A stretch of DNA of 64,000 nt from CAJWOS01 sp964502005. Its GTDB lineage: Bacteria; Myxococcota_A; UBA796; UBA2385. Under the pieces are notes generated by a model. That model saw only the letters and a list, made by a program, of their open reading frames with translations. It made no database searches and was not told where the DNA came from. The position numbers were made by a program, and so were the translations under genes. Positions 8,893 through 17,628 of the stretch are shown piece after piece (within the stretch, counting starts at the first letter, position 1; every line of letters starts with the position of its first letter). The stretch covers positions 248,001 to 312,000 of the forward strand of contig CAZCUX010000003.1 of NCBI GenBank assembly GCA_964502005.1, read 5' to 3'.

Positions 8893-9426
8893 ATGGATCG
8901 CAATCCAGTGTTGGTCGTGAAAGAGGGCGCGCTGAAAGGGCAAGCCTTCGAGATCACCGAAGAGGGGCTGCTCGTTGGGCGGGGCGAGTCGTGCCAGGTA
9001 CGCCTTCCCGATGCGGGGGTATCCCGCGAGCATTGCCGTGTTTTTATCCACAATTCGGCCATTTGGGTTCAAGACATGGGCAGCCGAAATGGCGCCATGG
9101 TCAATGGAAAGCGGCTGACCCGGCCCAAGTCGATTGGCAGCAGCGACACCCTAGAAGTCGCCAGCCATCGGTTCGGCATTTCTCTGGACCGGCCTACCGC
9201 ACCGACGCCGGAGGTCGCACCGATTGTGGTCGAAGAGGGTCCCACCCGCATGGACGTCGGCTTGGCCTCCGCGCCAACGGTCATCACGGGGCCCGGCTTC
9301 GATGACGAGGCAGAGCCGACGGAGGCGCAATCGAACCCATCACGTCCTGCTTGGGTCGTCCCCGTTGCGGTCCTCGTGGGCGCGGTCGTTCTGGCGGGCG
9401 TTGCCGCGTTGGTTCTCCGGGGATAG
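8893..9426 (+). CDS. FHA-domain protein with C-terminal membrane anchor
   Basis: The 177-residue protein carries one forkhead-associated domain at residues ~5-95. The phosphothreonine-recognition landmarks are intact: VGRGESC, VSREH (the S-x-x-H element), then SRNGAMVNGKRL. A flexible acidic linker leads to one C-terminal hydrophobic helix (residues ~152-176, VVPVAVLVGAVVLAGVAALV). The predicted arrangement is a cytoplasmic FHA domain tethered by a tail anchor. The ATG at 8893 has GAGAGGA seven bases upstream; an in-frame start at 8851 has none. FHA domains bind pThr made by Hanks-type kinases, and one such kinase lies at 53495-54880. It is the first gene of a plus-strand cluster running to 16541. 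Confidence 0.9.
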   Translation: MDRNPVLVVKEGALKGQAFEITEEGLLVGRGESCQVRLPDAGVSREHCRVFIHNSAIWVQDMGSRNGAMVNGKRLTRPKSIGSSDTLEVASHRFGISLDRPTAPTPEVAPIVVEEGPTRMDVGLASAPTVITGPGFDDEAEPTEAQSNPSRPAWVVPVAVLVGAVVLAGVAALVLRG

Positions 9427-9569
9427 TCGAGGCAGGTTCCGACCAGCAGTAGAATGTGCTGCGAAGTTGGGGCCTGACAACGTATGGTTGTTGGTCCTTG
9501 GTTGGGTGGCTGGCGACTCAATGCGGTACTTGCACTGTGGATCGGGCAAGCCGCGGGAGGACAGGTAGC

Positions 9570-11267
9570 GTGACGAACCGGCAAGTGGAACTCGTAGTCC
9601 GGCGCGCCGGCAACCCCGAACAGCGGCTCTTTCTGGCCCACGGTGTCATGCATCTTGGGCGCGCGGAAGACAACGACCTTGTGTTGCCAGATATCGGCGT
9701 AAGCCGGCGCCACGCGCGCATCATCGTGAGCGACGCTCAGGTTCGATACGAAGACTTGGGCAGTGGTAACGGAAGTTTTGTGCGCGGCCGGCGGGTCGAT
9801 CGCCATGTGGTGTCAAATGGCGACGAAATCGTCATCGACCCCTTTCAACTCGTGTTTCGCGTACACGGGGAGCGCGACGAAGCCCTCGAAGATGACGAAA
9901 CGGTTCGTGGCCCGGATGCGGAGGAGCTGGAAGCCGCACCCGCGCGATTGGTCGTTTTGGCGGGCCACCGCCTTGCGGCTGCATACCCCGTCGGTGCCAC
10001 GCCCTTGTCGTTGGGTCGCTCGGAAGTGCGCGATGTCGTGCTGTTCGACCCTGCGGCGAGTCGCGACCATTCCGCAATTGAGATGCGGGGCGATGGTTTC
10101 TGGCTCGTAGACCGAGGCAGCGCAAATGGCACGTATGTCAATGAGCTGCGCGTTTCGGGCAATCAACGGCTTTCGTCTGGCGACCGCGTCCGCATCGGCT
10201 CTACCGAGTTTCGCTTCGAGGTTGTAGCCGCTTCGCCTGTCCCTGCCGCGCCCGTCGCGCCTCCGCCCGTGGCGGCTCCCCCGCCCGCTGCGCCGATTGC
10301 GCCCCCCGTTGCGCCGGCAGCGCCCCCGCCCGTCGTGATGCAGGCTCCGCCGATGGCGCCCGTGTCCGCGCCTCCCGTCGCCGCTCCGCCGATGGCGCCG
10401 GCGCCATTGCCCGCACCGCCGCCGATGGTTGCAGCGCAGGTTCCCGCGCCTCCGATGGCTGTGCCTGCGCCGTCTCCGGTAGCGCCAACGGTTGCGATGT
10501 CGGCGCCAGGCCCCGCGCGCAACCGCAACACGTTGGCGATTGTTGTGGGTATTGTTGGATTTTTTGTGGTGCTGTTGGGCGCGGCCGTTTTGGTGGGTGG
10601 CTTTTTGTTCTGGAAACACGGCGGCCTGCCCACGAATGCGCCGGAGCCCCCGGGCGTGGGCGCGGTATACACGCCTGCGGAGGGGAGCGAGGCGGAAGTG
10701 GCCCGTTTGATGGCGCAAGGCGCGATGCAGGCGGGAATCGGTCGCCATCTCGACGCAGCACGGAAGTATTACCAAGTCCAAAAGGTGGACGAAGGCAACC
10801 CCGAGGCAAGTCGACGCGGCTATTTGGCCTGCGAAATGGTCGTGTTTGATATCCTTTCCGACGACCTCGCCTCGCGTGATGCCGATCCAAAGGCGCTAAA
10901 GGGCGAAATCAAGGCGGCGCTGTCGTTGGGACGCGACGCGCTGGATGGAAAGTCCTCGCTGGCAGATGCCTACGACGCTGTCGATGCGCTGTCGACGCGT
11001 CTTCCGGACAACGAGGACCTGGCCTCGATGGCGCGCGCGCTATACGCCAAGATGACCGAGTTTGGCTCGTCGGATGAGGGGCAGGCAATGCAGGAGAAGG
11101 TCGGCAAGTCCGTTGTCGCCGGCTTTGACGCGTTGCAGCAAGGCGACTTGGACGGCGCTGCGGCCGCGTTCGAAAAAGCCCTGAAAGCCGACCCCGAACG
11201 AAAGACCCCGCAAGCGTATCGCGCGCAAGAAGGGCTGCAGGTCGTGGGCGTTGCCCGGGCTGGCTAA
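9570..11267 (+). CDS. Double-FHA membrane protein with TPR-like C-terminal domain
   Basis: From the GTG at 9570 (GGAGG upstream) the product is 565 residues. FHA domain 1 (~20-90) has LGRAEDND, VSRRH and GSGNGSFVRG. FHA domain 2 (~140-215) has LGRSEVRD, ASRDH and GSANGTYVN. Both keep the pThr-binding Ser/His and Asn positions. A Pro/Ala-rich linker (~220-313) with repeated APPP and MAP elements follows. Next is one transmembrane helix (~318-346), then a C-terminal helical domain (~370-565) with Ala-rich TPR-like pairs (DALQQGDLDGAAAAFEKALK). This predicts two cytoplasmic pThr readers linked to an extracytoplasmic helical-repeat domain, able to carry phosphorylation state across the membrane. 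The upstream ATG at 9456 lacks a ribosome-binding site and adds a Trp/Cys-rich, non-protein-like leader. Confidence 0.88.
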   Translation: MTNRQVELVVRRAGNPEQRLFLAHGVMHLGRAEDNDLVLPDIGVSRRHARIIVSDAQVRYEDLGSGNGSFVRGRRVDRHVVSNGDEIVIDPFQLVFRVHGERDEALEDDETVRGPDAEELEAAPARLVVLAGHRLAAAYPVGATPLSLGRSEVRDVVLFDPAASRDHSAIEMRGDGFWLVDRGSANGTYVNELRVSGNQRLSSGDRVRIGSTEFRFEVVAASPVPAAPVAPPPVAAPPPAAPIAPPVAPAAPPPVVMQAPPMAPVSAPPVAAPPMAPAPLPAPPPMVAAQVPAPPMAVPAPSPVAPTVAMSAPGPARNRNTLAIVVGIVGFFVVLLGAAVLVGGFLFWKHGGLPTNAPEPPGVGAVYTPAEGSEAEVARLMAQGAMQAGIGRHLDAARKYYQVQKVDEGNPEASRRGYLACEMVVFDILSDDLASRDADPKALKGEIKAALSLGRDALDGKSSLADAYDAVDALSTRLPDNEDLASMARALYAKMTEFGSSDEGQAMQEKVGKSVVAGFDALQQGDLDGAAAAFEKALKADPERKTPQAYRAQEGLQVVGVARAG

Positions 11268-11354
11268 CCATCGGGTATCGTTCGGGATGAAGTGGCGTCG
11301 CTTGCGCTGCCAACTTGTCGGAACCCTTCCTTTCGCCAATGGTCCAACTGCATC

Positions 11355-12566
11355 ATGAAGTGGATGACTTGGCCAATTTGGTTGGGCTGCGCTTGGTTGT
11401 TCGGCTGCGCGCACGCTCCCGATGCGCTCGTTCCCGCGTCCGACCCCCAAGCCGCCGTGCGTGTGGGCGTAGCAGGTGCCGGCGCGACGCTTTTGGAGTC
11501 CTACAGTCAGTCCGTGGACCCCTTCGTGCGCGGCATGGCCGTGGCTACACGGGCGCGGCTCGCTGTGGAGGCCAGCGGCGGAGTAGCGGCAACGGCGGGA
11601 CTATGGGACCCTGACCCTTATGTGCAGGCGCGTACGGTCGATGTTCTCCTCCAGCGCCTCGATGAAGCGCCAAGCCGCACGCAGTTGTTGACGCTTATCC
11701 AGCGCCCCGAAGTCGACGCCTACATCGCGTGCGGAGCCGCTTTGCGCCTTCCCCAACCGTGGTCCCCCGAACTGCAGCAGGGCGTTCGTGCGCGTCTTCG
11801 CGGACCACTCTGGAAGCAGGCGCCTTGCGCCGGTGTTGCGGCAACCTGGGGCGAGCCGGATGCCGCCGCGCGCTTGGTGGCCGCGGTCGAGACAGGTGCA
11901 TTGGCGCTTGAGGCATCTTTTTTGGTGGACTTATCACCATACGACATCCCGGGGCTTACACCGGCGATGGCCGACGCGCTGGGTACGGCCGAAGACTTGT
12001 TGCAGCCGACTTTGGCGCGCGCGTTGTTGGCCCGCGGCCATGATGCGGGCCTGGCGCACTTCCGCGCAGCATTGGGCGATCCCGACCCCATGGTCCGGTT
12101 TGAGGCCGTCGTTCTGCTCGAACTCGGACCGCCGGACATCGCCGAGCCCCTCCTCGCGAAAGCAAGCGGGCAAGGCGGCCCCGAGGCGACCGTTGCAGCC
12201 CTCATCCTGACTGCGCGGTCGGCCGACCCTGATTTCAAGGCCATCGAAGCCGCTGCGACCTCGGACGACCGGGATGTGCGCTGGGCTGCGATTCGTTTGT
12301 TGGGAATGGCGGCTGCGCCTCCATCATCGGGAACTGCGTTGCGCGGCGCCAAACGTGTCGAACGCGTGCTCGCCGCCGCAGTGGTGGACCCCGAGCCCGT
12401 CATTCAGCGTGAAGCGTGGGTGCAGGTAGCGAAGTTGGGCATTTCGGCGCTATCCGCGGTAGCGGACGCCGCCGTCAACAATGAGGAGCTTGACCCGATG
12501 GTTCGCATTGCCGCGGTCGAGGCCCAGGCGCGTCTTCGCAGTCGTGACTTGGCTGCCGCACCATGA
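11355..12566 (+). CDS. HEAT-repeat lipoprotein
   Basis: The protein has 403 residues. It begins MKWMTWPIWLGCAWLFGC, a lipoprotein signal peptide with lipobox LFGC (Cys18). The mature part is a run of HEAT-like helical pairs with the characteristic D-P-x-V/M-R pattern (LWDPDPYVQARTVDVLLQRL, DPDPMVRFEAVVLLELGPP, DPEPVIQREAWVQVAKLG). Such repeats make an elongated solenoid for protein binding; location would be the periplasmic face or outer membrane. No strong Shine-Dalgarno precedes 11355; the start is chosen for the signal peptide. The stop overlaps the next ATG by 4 bp, coupling it to the coiled-coil gene. Confidence 0.83.
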   Translation: MKWMTWPIWLGCAWLFGCAHAPDALVPASDPQAAVRVGVAGAGATLLESYSQSVDPFVRGMAVATRARLAVEASGGVAATAGLWDPDPYVQARTVDVLLQRLDEAPSRTQLLTLIQRPEVDAYIACGAALRLPQPWSPELQQGVRARLRGPLWKQAPCAGVAATWGEPDAAARLVAAVETGALALEASFLVDLSPYDIPGLTPAMADALGTAEDLLQPTLARALLARGHDAGLAHFRAALGDPDPMVRFEAVVLLELGPPDIAEPLLAKASGQGGPEATVAALILTARSADPDFKAIEAAATSDDRDVRWAAIRLLGMAAAPPSSGTALRGAKRVERVLAAAVVDPEPVIQREAWVQVAKLGISALSAVADAAVNNEELDPMVRIAAVEAQARLRSRDLAAAP

Positions 12567-13204
12567 CCACCGGATTCTTGTCTGTTTCGTTTTGGGTCGA
12601 TGGCCCTGCAGCAGCGTGGTCTGGCGCGGACGTTGTATTTTATCCCAGTCCTACGAGCGATACGCGGCTTTGGTCCCAGACCGCATCTTGGGTGGTCGAC
12701 GATGGGCCGGGGCGTGTGCTGGTGGGCTTACACAGTGTTCCCGCGCAGTTGTTTTCATTTGGACCTCGGTTTGCCGCCCTCTGCGGAACCGACGGCCAGC
12801 GGCCTGTCGCTCGTGTTGCCGTAGATGGCGCACTGTTGCGGTTGGCCGCACGGGTTGCGGCTATCGAAGCGCGGTTGGAGCGGTGGGTGACGTTGCTTGC
12901 ACCTGATTCCTTGCGCGACGAAGTACGCGTCGTGCAGCGGGTTGCCGACGAGCACGAACACCGGTTGGCACAGCTGGAGTCCGGAGACGGCGCGCGCGCG
13001 GTCTCGGATTCCCTCCTTCGACTCGACGAGCGCTTGGGCGCGCTCGATGGTCCCGGAGGGCGTTTGGAGCGGGTCGAAGACCAATGGGGCGACGTCGCAG
13101 GCGGGGAAGGGGAGCTTTTTGACCATGCGGAGCGTATACTCGCGCTGGAGCAACGGGTTCGGGACCTTTTGGCCGCAACAGCCCCTTCGCGCGCAGGTGG
13201 ATAG
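12563..13204 (+). CDS. Hypothetical protein with C-terminal coiled coil
   Basis: The 213-residue protein starts at an ATG overlapping the preceding stop codon (ATGA). The first ~90 residues look like a compact beta-rich domain (FLSVSFWVDGPAAAWSGADV, PGRVLVGLHSVPAQLFSFGP). From about residue 95 the sequence is helical with coiled-coil heptads (RLAARVAAIEARLERW, VVQRVADEHEHRLAQLES, HAERILALEQRVRDLLAA). No signal peptide. I do not recognise the N-terminal domain. Tight coupling to the HEAT lipoprotein upstream and the AAA-like genes downstream suggests a structural subunit or adaptor of the same assembly. Confidence 0.78.
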   Translation: MTTGFLSVSFWVDGPAAAWSGADVVFYPSPTSDTRLWSQTASWVVDDGPGRVLVGLHSVPAQLFSFGPRFAALCGTDGQRPVARVAVDGALLRLAARVAAIEARLERWVTLLAPDSLRDEVRVVQRVADEHEHRLAQLESGDGARAVSDSLLRLDERLGALDGPGGRLERVEDQWGDVAGGEGELFDHAERILALEQRVRDLLAATAPSRAGG

Positions 13205-13252
13205 CAACATTTCCGGTGGGACGCGCGTAAGGTGGTCTTCAAGGGAGGTTTG

Positions 13253-14101
13253 ATGTCTTCATTCGTGACCGCGCCGTGGGAAGACACCCTAAGAGACGCA
13301 TATCTGGAAGGCCGAGCCAGCATTTTTGTGCTCCATGGGGCCGTGGCTGATTTCCAACTTGTCCCCGGTGAGGCGGGTGCCGAGTTTGGGACATTGGCCG
13401 AAGCAGCGGCGCATTTGCTCGGGCGGAGCCGCGCGCTCGTGATTCGGGTTTCGGGAGCGGGCGACGGCGTCTTGGTGGACCCACGCGCTACGTCGGAGCT
13501 CGGGCGCGCGCTTGCTTGGGCGCGTCCCGGCACCCGCGAGCCGAGCACCGTGCTGCAAGGCGGACCGAGCGTGCTCTTGCCCGTACTGGGGCGGCTTCTT
13601 CGCACACCGGGATTTCCGTGCGGCGTGGTGGTCGAGCAAGCGGAGCTGTTGGTCGGCCAGGCCCAAGATACAGGTACCCGGGCGAGTGTGGCAGCGATTC
13701 GGACATGGGTAGACGCGCCCAGTATCCGCAAGACCAACAATGCTGCGATATTGATTGTCGATGACCCCGCGCGTCTTTCCCCCTTGCTGTCGAACCATCC
13801 TCGCTTGTTGCGCATTCCCGTTGGTGCACCGTCGACCGCCATGCGGGTCGCAGCGATGCGAGGCGACTTGGGGCCTGTATTGGCCGGCGTTTCCGACCAC
13901 GAACTCGCGGCAGCAACACGCGATATGTCACTGATGCAGGTCGCTGCGCTATGTACTCGCCTTGCAAATGGCGGTAGGGACGTCACCCTGAGCCAGCTAC
14001 GCGCAGACCCCGATTACCCCTTTGACCCCACGGATGTTCCGCCGGACGAACGGGCCAATATGGACCGCCGCACACCTCCAGGAGACTCCTTCGATGTCTG
14101 A
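13253..14101 (+). CDS. Degenerate AAA-like protein without Walker A motif
   Basis: The 282-residue product starts at the ATG at 13253, preceded by AGGGAGG. It opens with the motif WEDTLRDAYLEGRASIFVLH, which recurs twice in the next protein. The rest follows the layout of a P-loop domain: a hydrophobic strand ending in an acidic residue (CGVVVEQAELLVGQ), a second one (AAILIVDDPARLSP) and a helical lid-like end (DMSLMQVAALCTRLANGG). It has no GxxGxGK[ST], so it should not hydrolyse ATP. It overlaps the next gene by 8 bp. A non-catalytic partner or regulator of the AAA+ ATPase is the best inference. Confidence 0.75.
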   Translation: MSSFVTAPWEDTLRDAYLEGRASIFVLHGAVADFQLVPGEAGAEFGTLAEAAAHLLGRSRALVIRVSGAGDGVLVDPRATSELGRALAWARPGTREPSTVLQGGPSVLLPVLGRLLRTPGFPCGVVVEQAELLVGQAQDTGTRASVAAIRTWVDAPSIRKTNNAAILIVDDPARLSPLLSNHPRLLRIPVGAPSTAMRVAAMRGDLGPVLAGVSDHELAAATRDMSLMQVAALCTRLANGGRDVTLSQLRADPDYPFDPTDVPPDERANMDRRTPPGDSFDV

Positions 14102-16541
14102 ACCCCAGCTGCCCTCTTGGGCCGACGAACTGCGCACACGCTACCAAGCGGGCGCGGCGTCCCTCTTTCTCGCGCATGGCGCGACATCCGACTTGCAGGC
14201 CTGGACCGAGGGGGAAGCGACCGAATGGTGTGAGCCCGAGCAGTTTTGGCTTCGGTTTTTGGGGCGCAACCGGCCTGCGGTTGTCGTGAATGTGGCGACC
14301 GGCGCGTATTCGTTTTCATCGAGTGCCGCAGAAGTGCAGCTCCGCGCAGCCGTCGACCTCCGACGTCGCGCCCGGGGCCAGGAGGCGATGGGAGACTGGC
14401 CAACCGCGCCGCGCGATGCCTTGCCACAGCTGAAAGAGCTGTTGGTAAGTCGGCAAATGCGCTTGGCTGTGGTCATTATGGGCGCCGACACTATCGTTGC
14501 AGGCAATGCGGAGCGGGACCTCGCTCTCGGGCGGCTCGTGGACTTGGTGTATGACCCTCCCGCCGGCTTATTAGACGGTGAGGGCATTTTGGTGCTTACA
14601 GCCGACTCTGCGGATGGCGTCGACAGCCGCGTGCGCGCGGCCCCTCGCTTGGCGGGCGTGGTGGTGCCACCTCCAGACTTTCGCAGCCTCAAGGCCTTCG
14701 TCGAGGCGACCTCCGGTCTGTCTACCGAAGAAGCGGGCAAGCGGGCTGCTGGCCTGATGGGCCGAACGCTTCGGGAGGCCCGTGCAGCGCTCCAAGGCGC
14801 GACGGGAGGAGCTGGCAGCAGCGGCCTGCCGGGCGCCGGGGCGCTTCCCCCATGGGCGCAAGACCTTCGGGAGCGGTATCTCGCGGGAGAGTCGAGCATC
14901 TTTTTGGTGAGCGGAAATGTGCGGGACGTCTACCCCTGGCAAGACTCCGCAGGAAATACAACGTACGTTACATTGCGGGAGTTTTTGGAGCGCTTCCTTG
15001 CACGGTCGAAGGAGCTGGTCGCTTATTATAATGTGAGCGAAGGCATTGAGTTTCCCGTCGCAGGAATGGAACGACGGTTTTTGGAAGCTGTCAATGCGCG
15101 CAGGAAAACGCTGGGACGCGCGCCACGCGGTAGCTTGGCCCAGGTTGGCGATGAGGTTCTCACGACTTTTGAAGAGCTCATCACTGGCGGGGAGGGGTCG
15201 CCGTCGGCAGCCGTGATTGTGGACTACATCGAAATGCTCGTGCCGATGGGTGATGTGAGCTTTATGGGCGACCGCGACAAGGCCAACCTCGTCGCGTTGC
15301 AGCGGTGGGCGAGCGACCCCGCGTTCCAAGAAAGCGACAATGTGGTCGTGCTCTGCACAGAGAACCTGTCCGACGTTCATCGCCGTGTCGTATCGAGTCC
15401 CCAACTGGCGGCGATTCAGGTGCCCCTGCCGTCCGAAGAAGAGCGCCTCGCTTACATCCGCAGTATGGACCACGCCGGAATCTCGTTCGAGATGACCGAT
15501 GATGCGTTGGCCAAAGTGACCGCTGGTTTGAGCTTGGTGCAGGTGCGCAGCTTGTTTCGGCGTGCGCGTCGATCTGGGGAGACGGTCACCTTCCGAACGG
15601 TCAGTCGTCGCAAGAAGTCTATTATTGAGCAAGAGTGTCATGGCTTGGTCGAGTTCGTCGACCCCTCCCACGATTTCCGCCATGTGGGGGGCATGGACCG
15701 TCTGAAAGCTGACCTCATGCGGGTCGCGCGTGCAATCAAGGACGGGCATCGAAACCGCGTCCCCATGGGTATTATCTTCGTGGGCCCGATGGGAACGGGC
15801 AAGACGTTTATGGCCGAGGCCTTCGCGGCAGAGAGCGGCCTGACGTGTCTGAAGTTCAAGAATTTTCGCGAAAAGTGGGTCGGCTCCACCGAAGGCAACC
15901 TCGAGAAAATTCTGCAAGTGGTCGAAGGGCTTGGCTACGTCTTGCTGATTGTCGACGAAGCCGACCGCTCCATGGGGTCAGCCACCGACGGTGACGGCGG
16001 CACCTCCAGCCGCGTCATTGCGCGCCTCAAGGAGTTCATGAGCGATACTCGCCACCGTGGGCGCATCGTCGTGTTGATGATGACGAACCGGCCTGACAAG
16101 CTCGATGCAGACCTCAAGCGACCGGGTCGCTTCGATTTGAAGATCCCGTTCTTTTTTCCCGAAGACAACGACGAGCGCAAAGGGGTCTTGGCGGCACTTG
16201 CACGCAAGAATGGGCTTCAACTCGATGAAGACGCCGACATCGCGGCCGCTGCGGCGGCCACAGAGGGCTACTCGGGGGCCGAACTTGAAAGCGTGCTCTT
16301 GGCCGCGGCTGGAAACGCTGCGGAAGACGATCATGCCAGCATTCGAGGGGCCGACCTTGAGCGTGCGGTACGGGATGTGATTCCCAGCCGCGACACACGA
16401 ATGCTTGATTTCATGGAGATGTTGGCCGTCTTCGAGTCGACCAACCGGCGAATGCTGCCTCCGCGCTACCAAGGACTCGATACCGACGATGTTCACCAAC
16501 GTCTCGACGCACTTCGCATCCAGCTCGGGCGTCGGGTTTGA
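14094..16541 (+). CDS. AAA+ ATPase with two degenerate N-terminal AAA-like domains
   Basis: The 815-residue protein is counted from the ATG at 14094 (AGGAG ten bases upstream). Residues ~1-245 and ~250-505 are two copies of a divergent AAA-like domain. Each opens with W-x2-[DE]LRxxYxxGxxS[IL]FL and contains a pseudo-Walker-B strand, but neither has a Walker A. Residues ~520-815 form a bona fide AAA+ domain: Walker A GPMGTGKT (~563), Walker B LLIVDEAD (~616), a sensor-1-like MTNRPD, and the Arg-finger region KLDADLKRPGRFDLKIPF (~668), ending in a lid with GYSGAELESVL. The catalytic domain is closest in pattern to the classic FtsH/Cdc48/ClpX-like remodelling ATPases. No protease domain, signal peptide or TM is present. 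It ends the FHA/HEAT cluster and is likely its motor subunit. Confidence 0.87.
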   Translation: MSEPQLPSWADELRTRYQAGAASLFLAHGATSDLQAWTEGEATEWCEPEQFWLRFLGRNRPAVVVNVATGAYSFSSSAAEVQLRAAVDLRRRARGQEAMGDWPTAPRDALPQLKELLVSRQMRLAVVIMGADTIVAGNAERDLALGRLVDLVYDPPAGLLDGEGILVLTADSADGVDSRVRAAPRLAGVVVPPPDFRSLKAFVEATSGLSTEEAGKRAAGLMGRTLREARAALQGATGGAGSSGLPGAGALPPWAQDLRERYLAGESSIFLVSGNVRDVYPWQDSAGNTTYVTLREFLERFLARSKELVAYYNVSEGIEFPVAGMERRFLEAVNARRKTLGRAPRGSLAQVGDEVLTTFEELITGGEGSPSAAVIVDYIEMLVPMGDVSFMGDRDKANLVALQRWASDPAFQESDNVVVLCTENLSDVHRRVVSSPQLAAIQVPLPSEEERLAYIRSMDHAGISFEMTDDALAKVTAGLSLVQVRSLFRRARRSGETVTFRTVSRRKKSIIEQECHGLVEFVDPSHDFRHVGGMDRLKADLMRVARAIKDGHRNRVPMGIIFVGPMGTGKTFMAEAFAAESGLTCLKFKNFREKWVGSTEGNLEKILQVVEGLGYVLLIVDEADRSMGSATDGDGGTSSRVIARLKEFMSDTRHRGRIVVLMMTNRPDKLDADLKRPGRFDLKIPFFFPEDNDERKGVLAALARKNGLQLDEDADIAAAAAATEGYSGAELESVLLAAAGNAAEDDHASIRGADLERAVRDVIPSRDTRMLDFMEMLAVFESTNRRMLPPRYQGLDTDDVHQRLDALRIQLGRRV

Positions 16542-16576
16542 TGGGTGGGACCTTCGATGACGGGCCACGCTTGGGC

Positions 16577-16605
16577 TTGACATAGGACCGCGGACCGCGT
16601 AAGTG
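16577..16605 (+). promoter_or_regulatory. Possible sigma-70-type promoter for rplU operon
   Basis: TTGACA at 16577-16582 is followed after 17 bp by TAAGTG at 16600-16605. The -35 is perfect and the -10 is poor. It lies in the 341-bp gap between the AAA+ gene and rplU, giving a leader of roughly 270 nt. The rest of that gap (16542-16882) contains no gene that I can support. Confidence 0.35.
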
Positions 16606-16882
16606 CGCACCGCTCGGATGAGGCGGACGGCTGTTCGCTTGGCGTGGTTCGCCAAACGTTTCCGTCAACCTGAACGTGCCGCCTGCGGTCGTTTGGGGTT
16701 ATGGGATTCTGGTATCGGTTTCTTCGTGAAGAGCCGATGGAGAGTCAGCCCAAAGGTCGCCTCCTCCAGACGCATCACTTCGGTGGTGCAACTCGTTTTC
16801 CGCCGGCGTAATGCCGGTTTCCGTATCCGCCGGCCCTGCGCTGGCCACGTCCAGCGCTCGCTGGCCGAGAATGGAGTCGATG

Positions 16883-17197
16883 ATGTACGCCGTGGTCCGA
16901 ACAGGTGGCCAGCAGTACAAGGTGTCCGCGGGTGACACCATCACCGTCAAGCGCCTTGACGCTGAAGTTGGCAGCGAGATCGCCATCGGGGACGTGCTCC
17001 TCGTTGGCGGTGGCGAAGCTGACCTCAAAGTCGGCGCACCTTTGGTCGAGGGCGCCCGCGTCCTGGCCGAGGTGGTGTCTCACCAGAAGGGCGCCAAGCG
17101 CGAAACCTTCCGGTACACCCGTACCCGGCGCACCCGCGTTCGTCGTGGGTTCCGTCCGAGCGAGACCACTCTTACCATCAAGGCCGTCGAGGCCTGA
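16883..17197 (+). CDS. rplU: 50S ribosomal protein L21
   Basis: The 104-residue protein matches L21 along its length: MYAVVRTGGQQYKVSAGDTI at the start, then the conserved basic segment KRETFRYTRTRRTRVRRGFR near the end, where the usual family pattern is KYKRRKxYRRxxGHRQ. It is a 50S subunit component binding 23S rRNA. Two adjacent ATG codons occur at 16880 and 16883; the second is chosen because it is six bases from a GGAG and gives the standard L21 start. It is followed 12 bp later by rpmA and then obgE, the classic conserved order. Confidence 0.96.
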   Translation: MYAVVRTGGQQYKVSAGDTITVKRLDAEVGSEIAIGDVLLVGGGEADLKVGAPLVEGARVLAEVVSHQKGAKRETFRYTRTRRTRVRRGFRPSETTLTIKAVEA

Positions 17198-17209
17198 GGA
17201 GCAAACCCT

Positions 17210-17467
17210 ATGGCTCACAAAAAAGGTCAGGGCAGCACCCGGAACGGCCGCGACTCCAATCCGAATTACTACGGTTTGAAGCGGCACGACGGTCAGGAAG
17301 TCGGAACGGGTTGTATCCTGGTTCGGCAGACTGGAACCCGTTTCCACCCCGGTGAGGGCGTGGGTTTGGGTCGTGACTACACCATCTTCGCGCTTCGCGA
17401 AGGCGTGGTGAAGTACGAGCGGCGTCGCAATCGCCGCCAGGTTTCGGTGTACCCCATCGAGGCCTGA
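17210..17467 (+). CDS. rpmA: 50S ribosomal protein L27
   Basis: The 85-residue protein has the diagnostic L27 pattern: MAHKKGQGSTRNGRDSNP at the N-terminus, then GCILVRQTGTRFHPGEGVGL and DYTIFALREGVVKYERRR. The N-terminal arm of L27 reaches the peptidyl-transferase centre. The protein starts directly at MAHKKG, with no Firmicutes-type cleavable N-terminal extension. An AGGAG lies upstream in the 12-bp gap after rplU. Confidence 0.97.
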   Translation: MAHKKGQGSTRNGRDSNPNYYGLKRHDGQEVGTGCILVRQTGTRFHPGEGVGLGRDYTIFALREGVVKYERRRNRRQVSVYPIEA

Positions 17468-17497
17468 GTGCCCCCGTTCGCATGACTTGCGAAGCCG

Positions 17498-17526
17498 CCG
17501 CGCCCCCGTGTTCGACGTGGGCGCGG
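17498..17526 (+). terminator. GC-rich hairpin between rpmA and obgE
   Basis: CCGCGCCC (17498-17505) pairs with GGGCGCGG (17519-17526). The stem is extended inward by a CGT/ACG trio after a C/T mismatch, closing on a 5-nt loop. No T-tract follows, so it may attenuate, pause or protect the rplU-rpmA message rather than stop all transcription into obgE. Confidence 0.5.
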
Positions 17527-17628
17527 TCTGGTATTTGGGGCATACGTTTGGCAGGGGTTTGCATGGGGTTGAAATGGGGTTTTCCCCGCCCCGATACGCC
17601 CGCAGAGGGACGTTAGCCCGAGGCAATC

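Noticed and set aside
12640..13986. 448-residue minus-strand frame
   Set aside because: Opposes two well-supported plus-strand genes and is Ser/Arg/Pro-rich shadow sequence.
14571..15917. 448-residue minus-strand frame
   Set aside because: Opposes the AAA+ gene with its clear Walker motifs.
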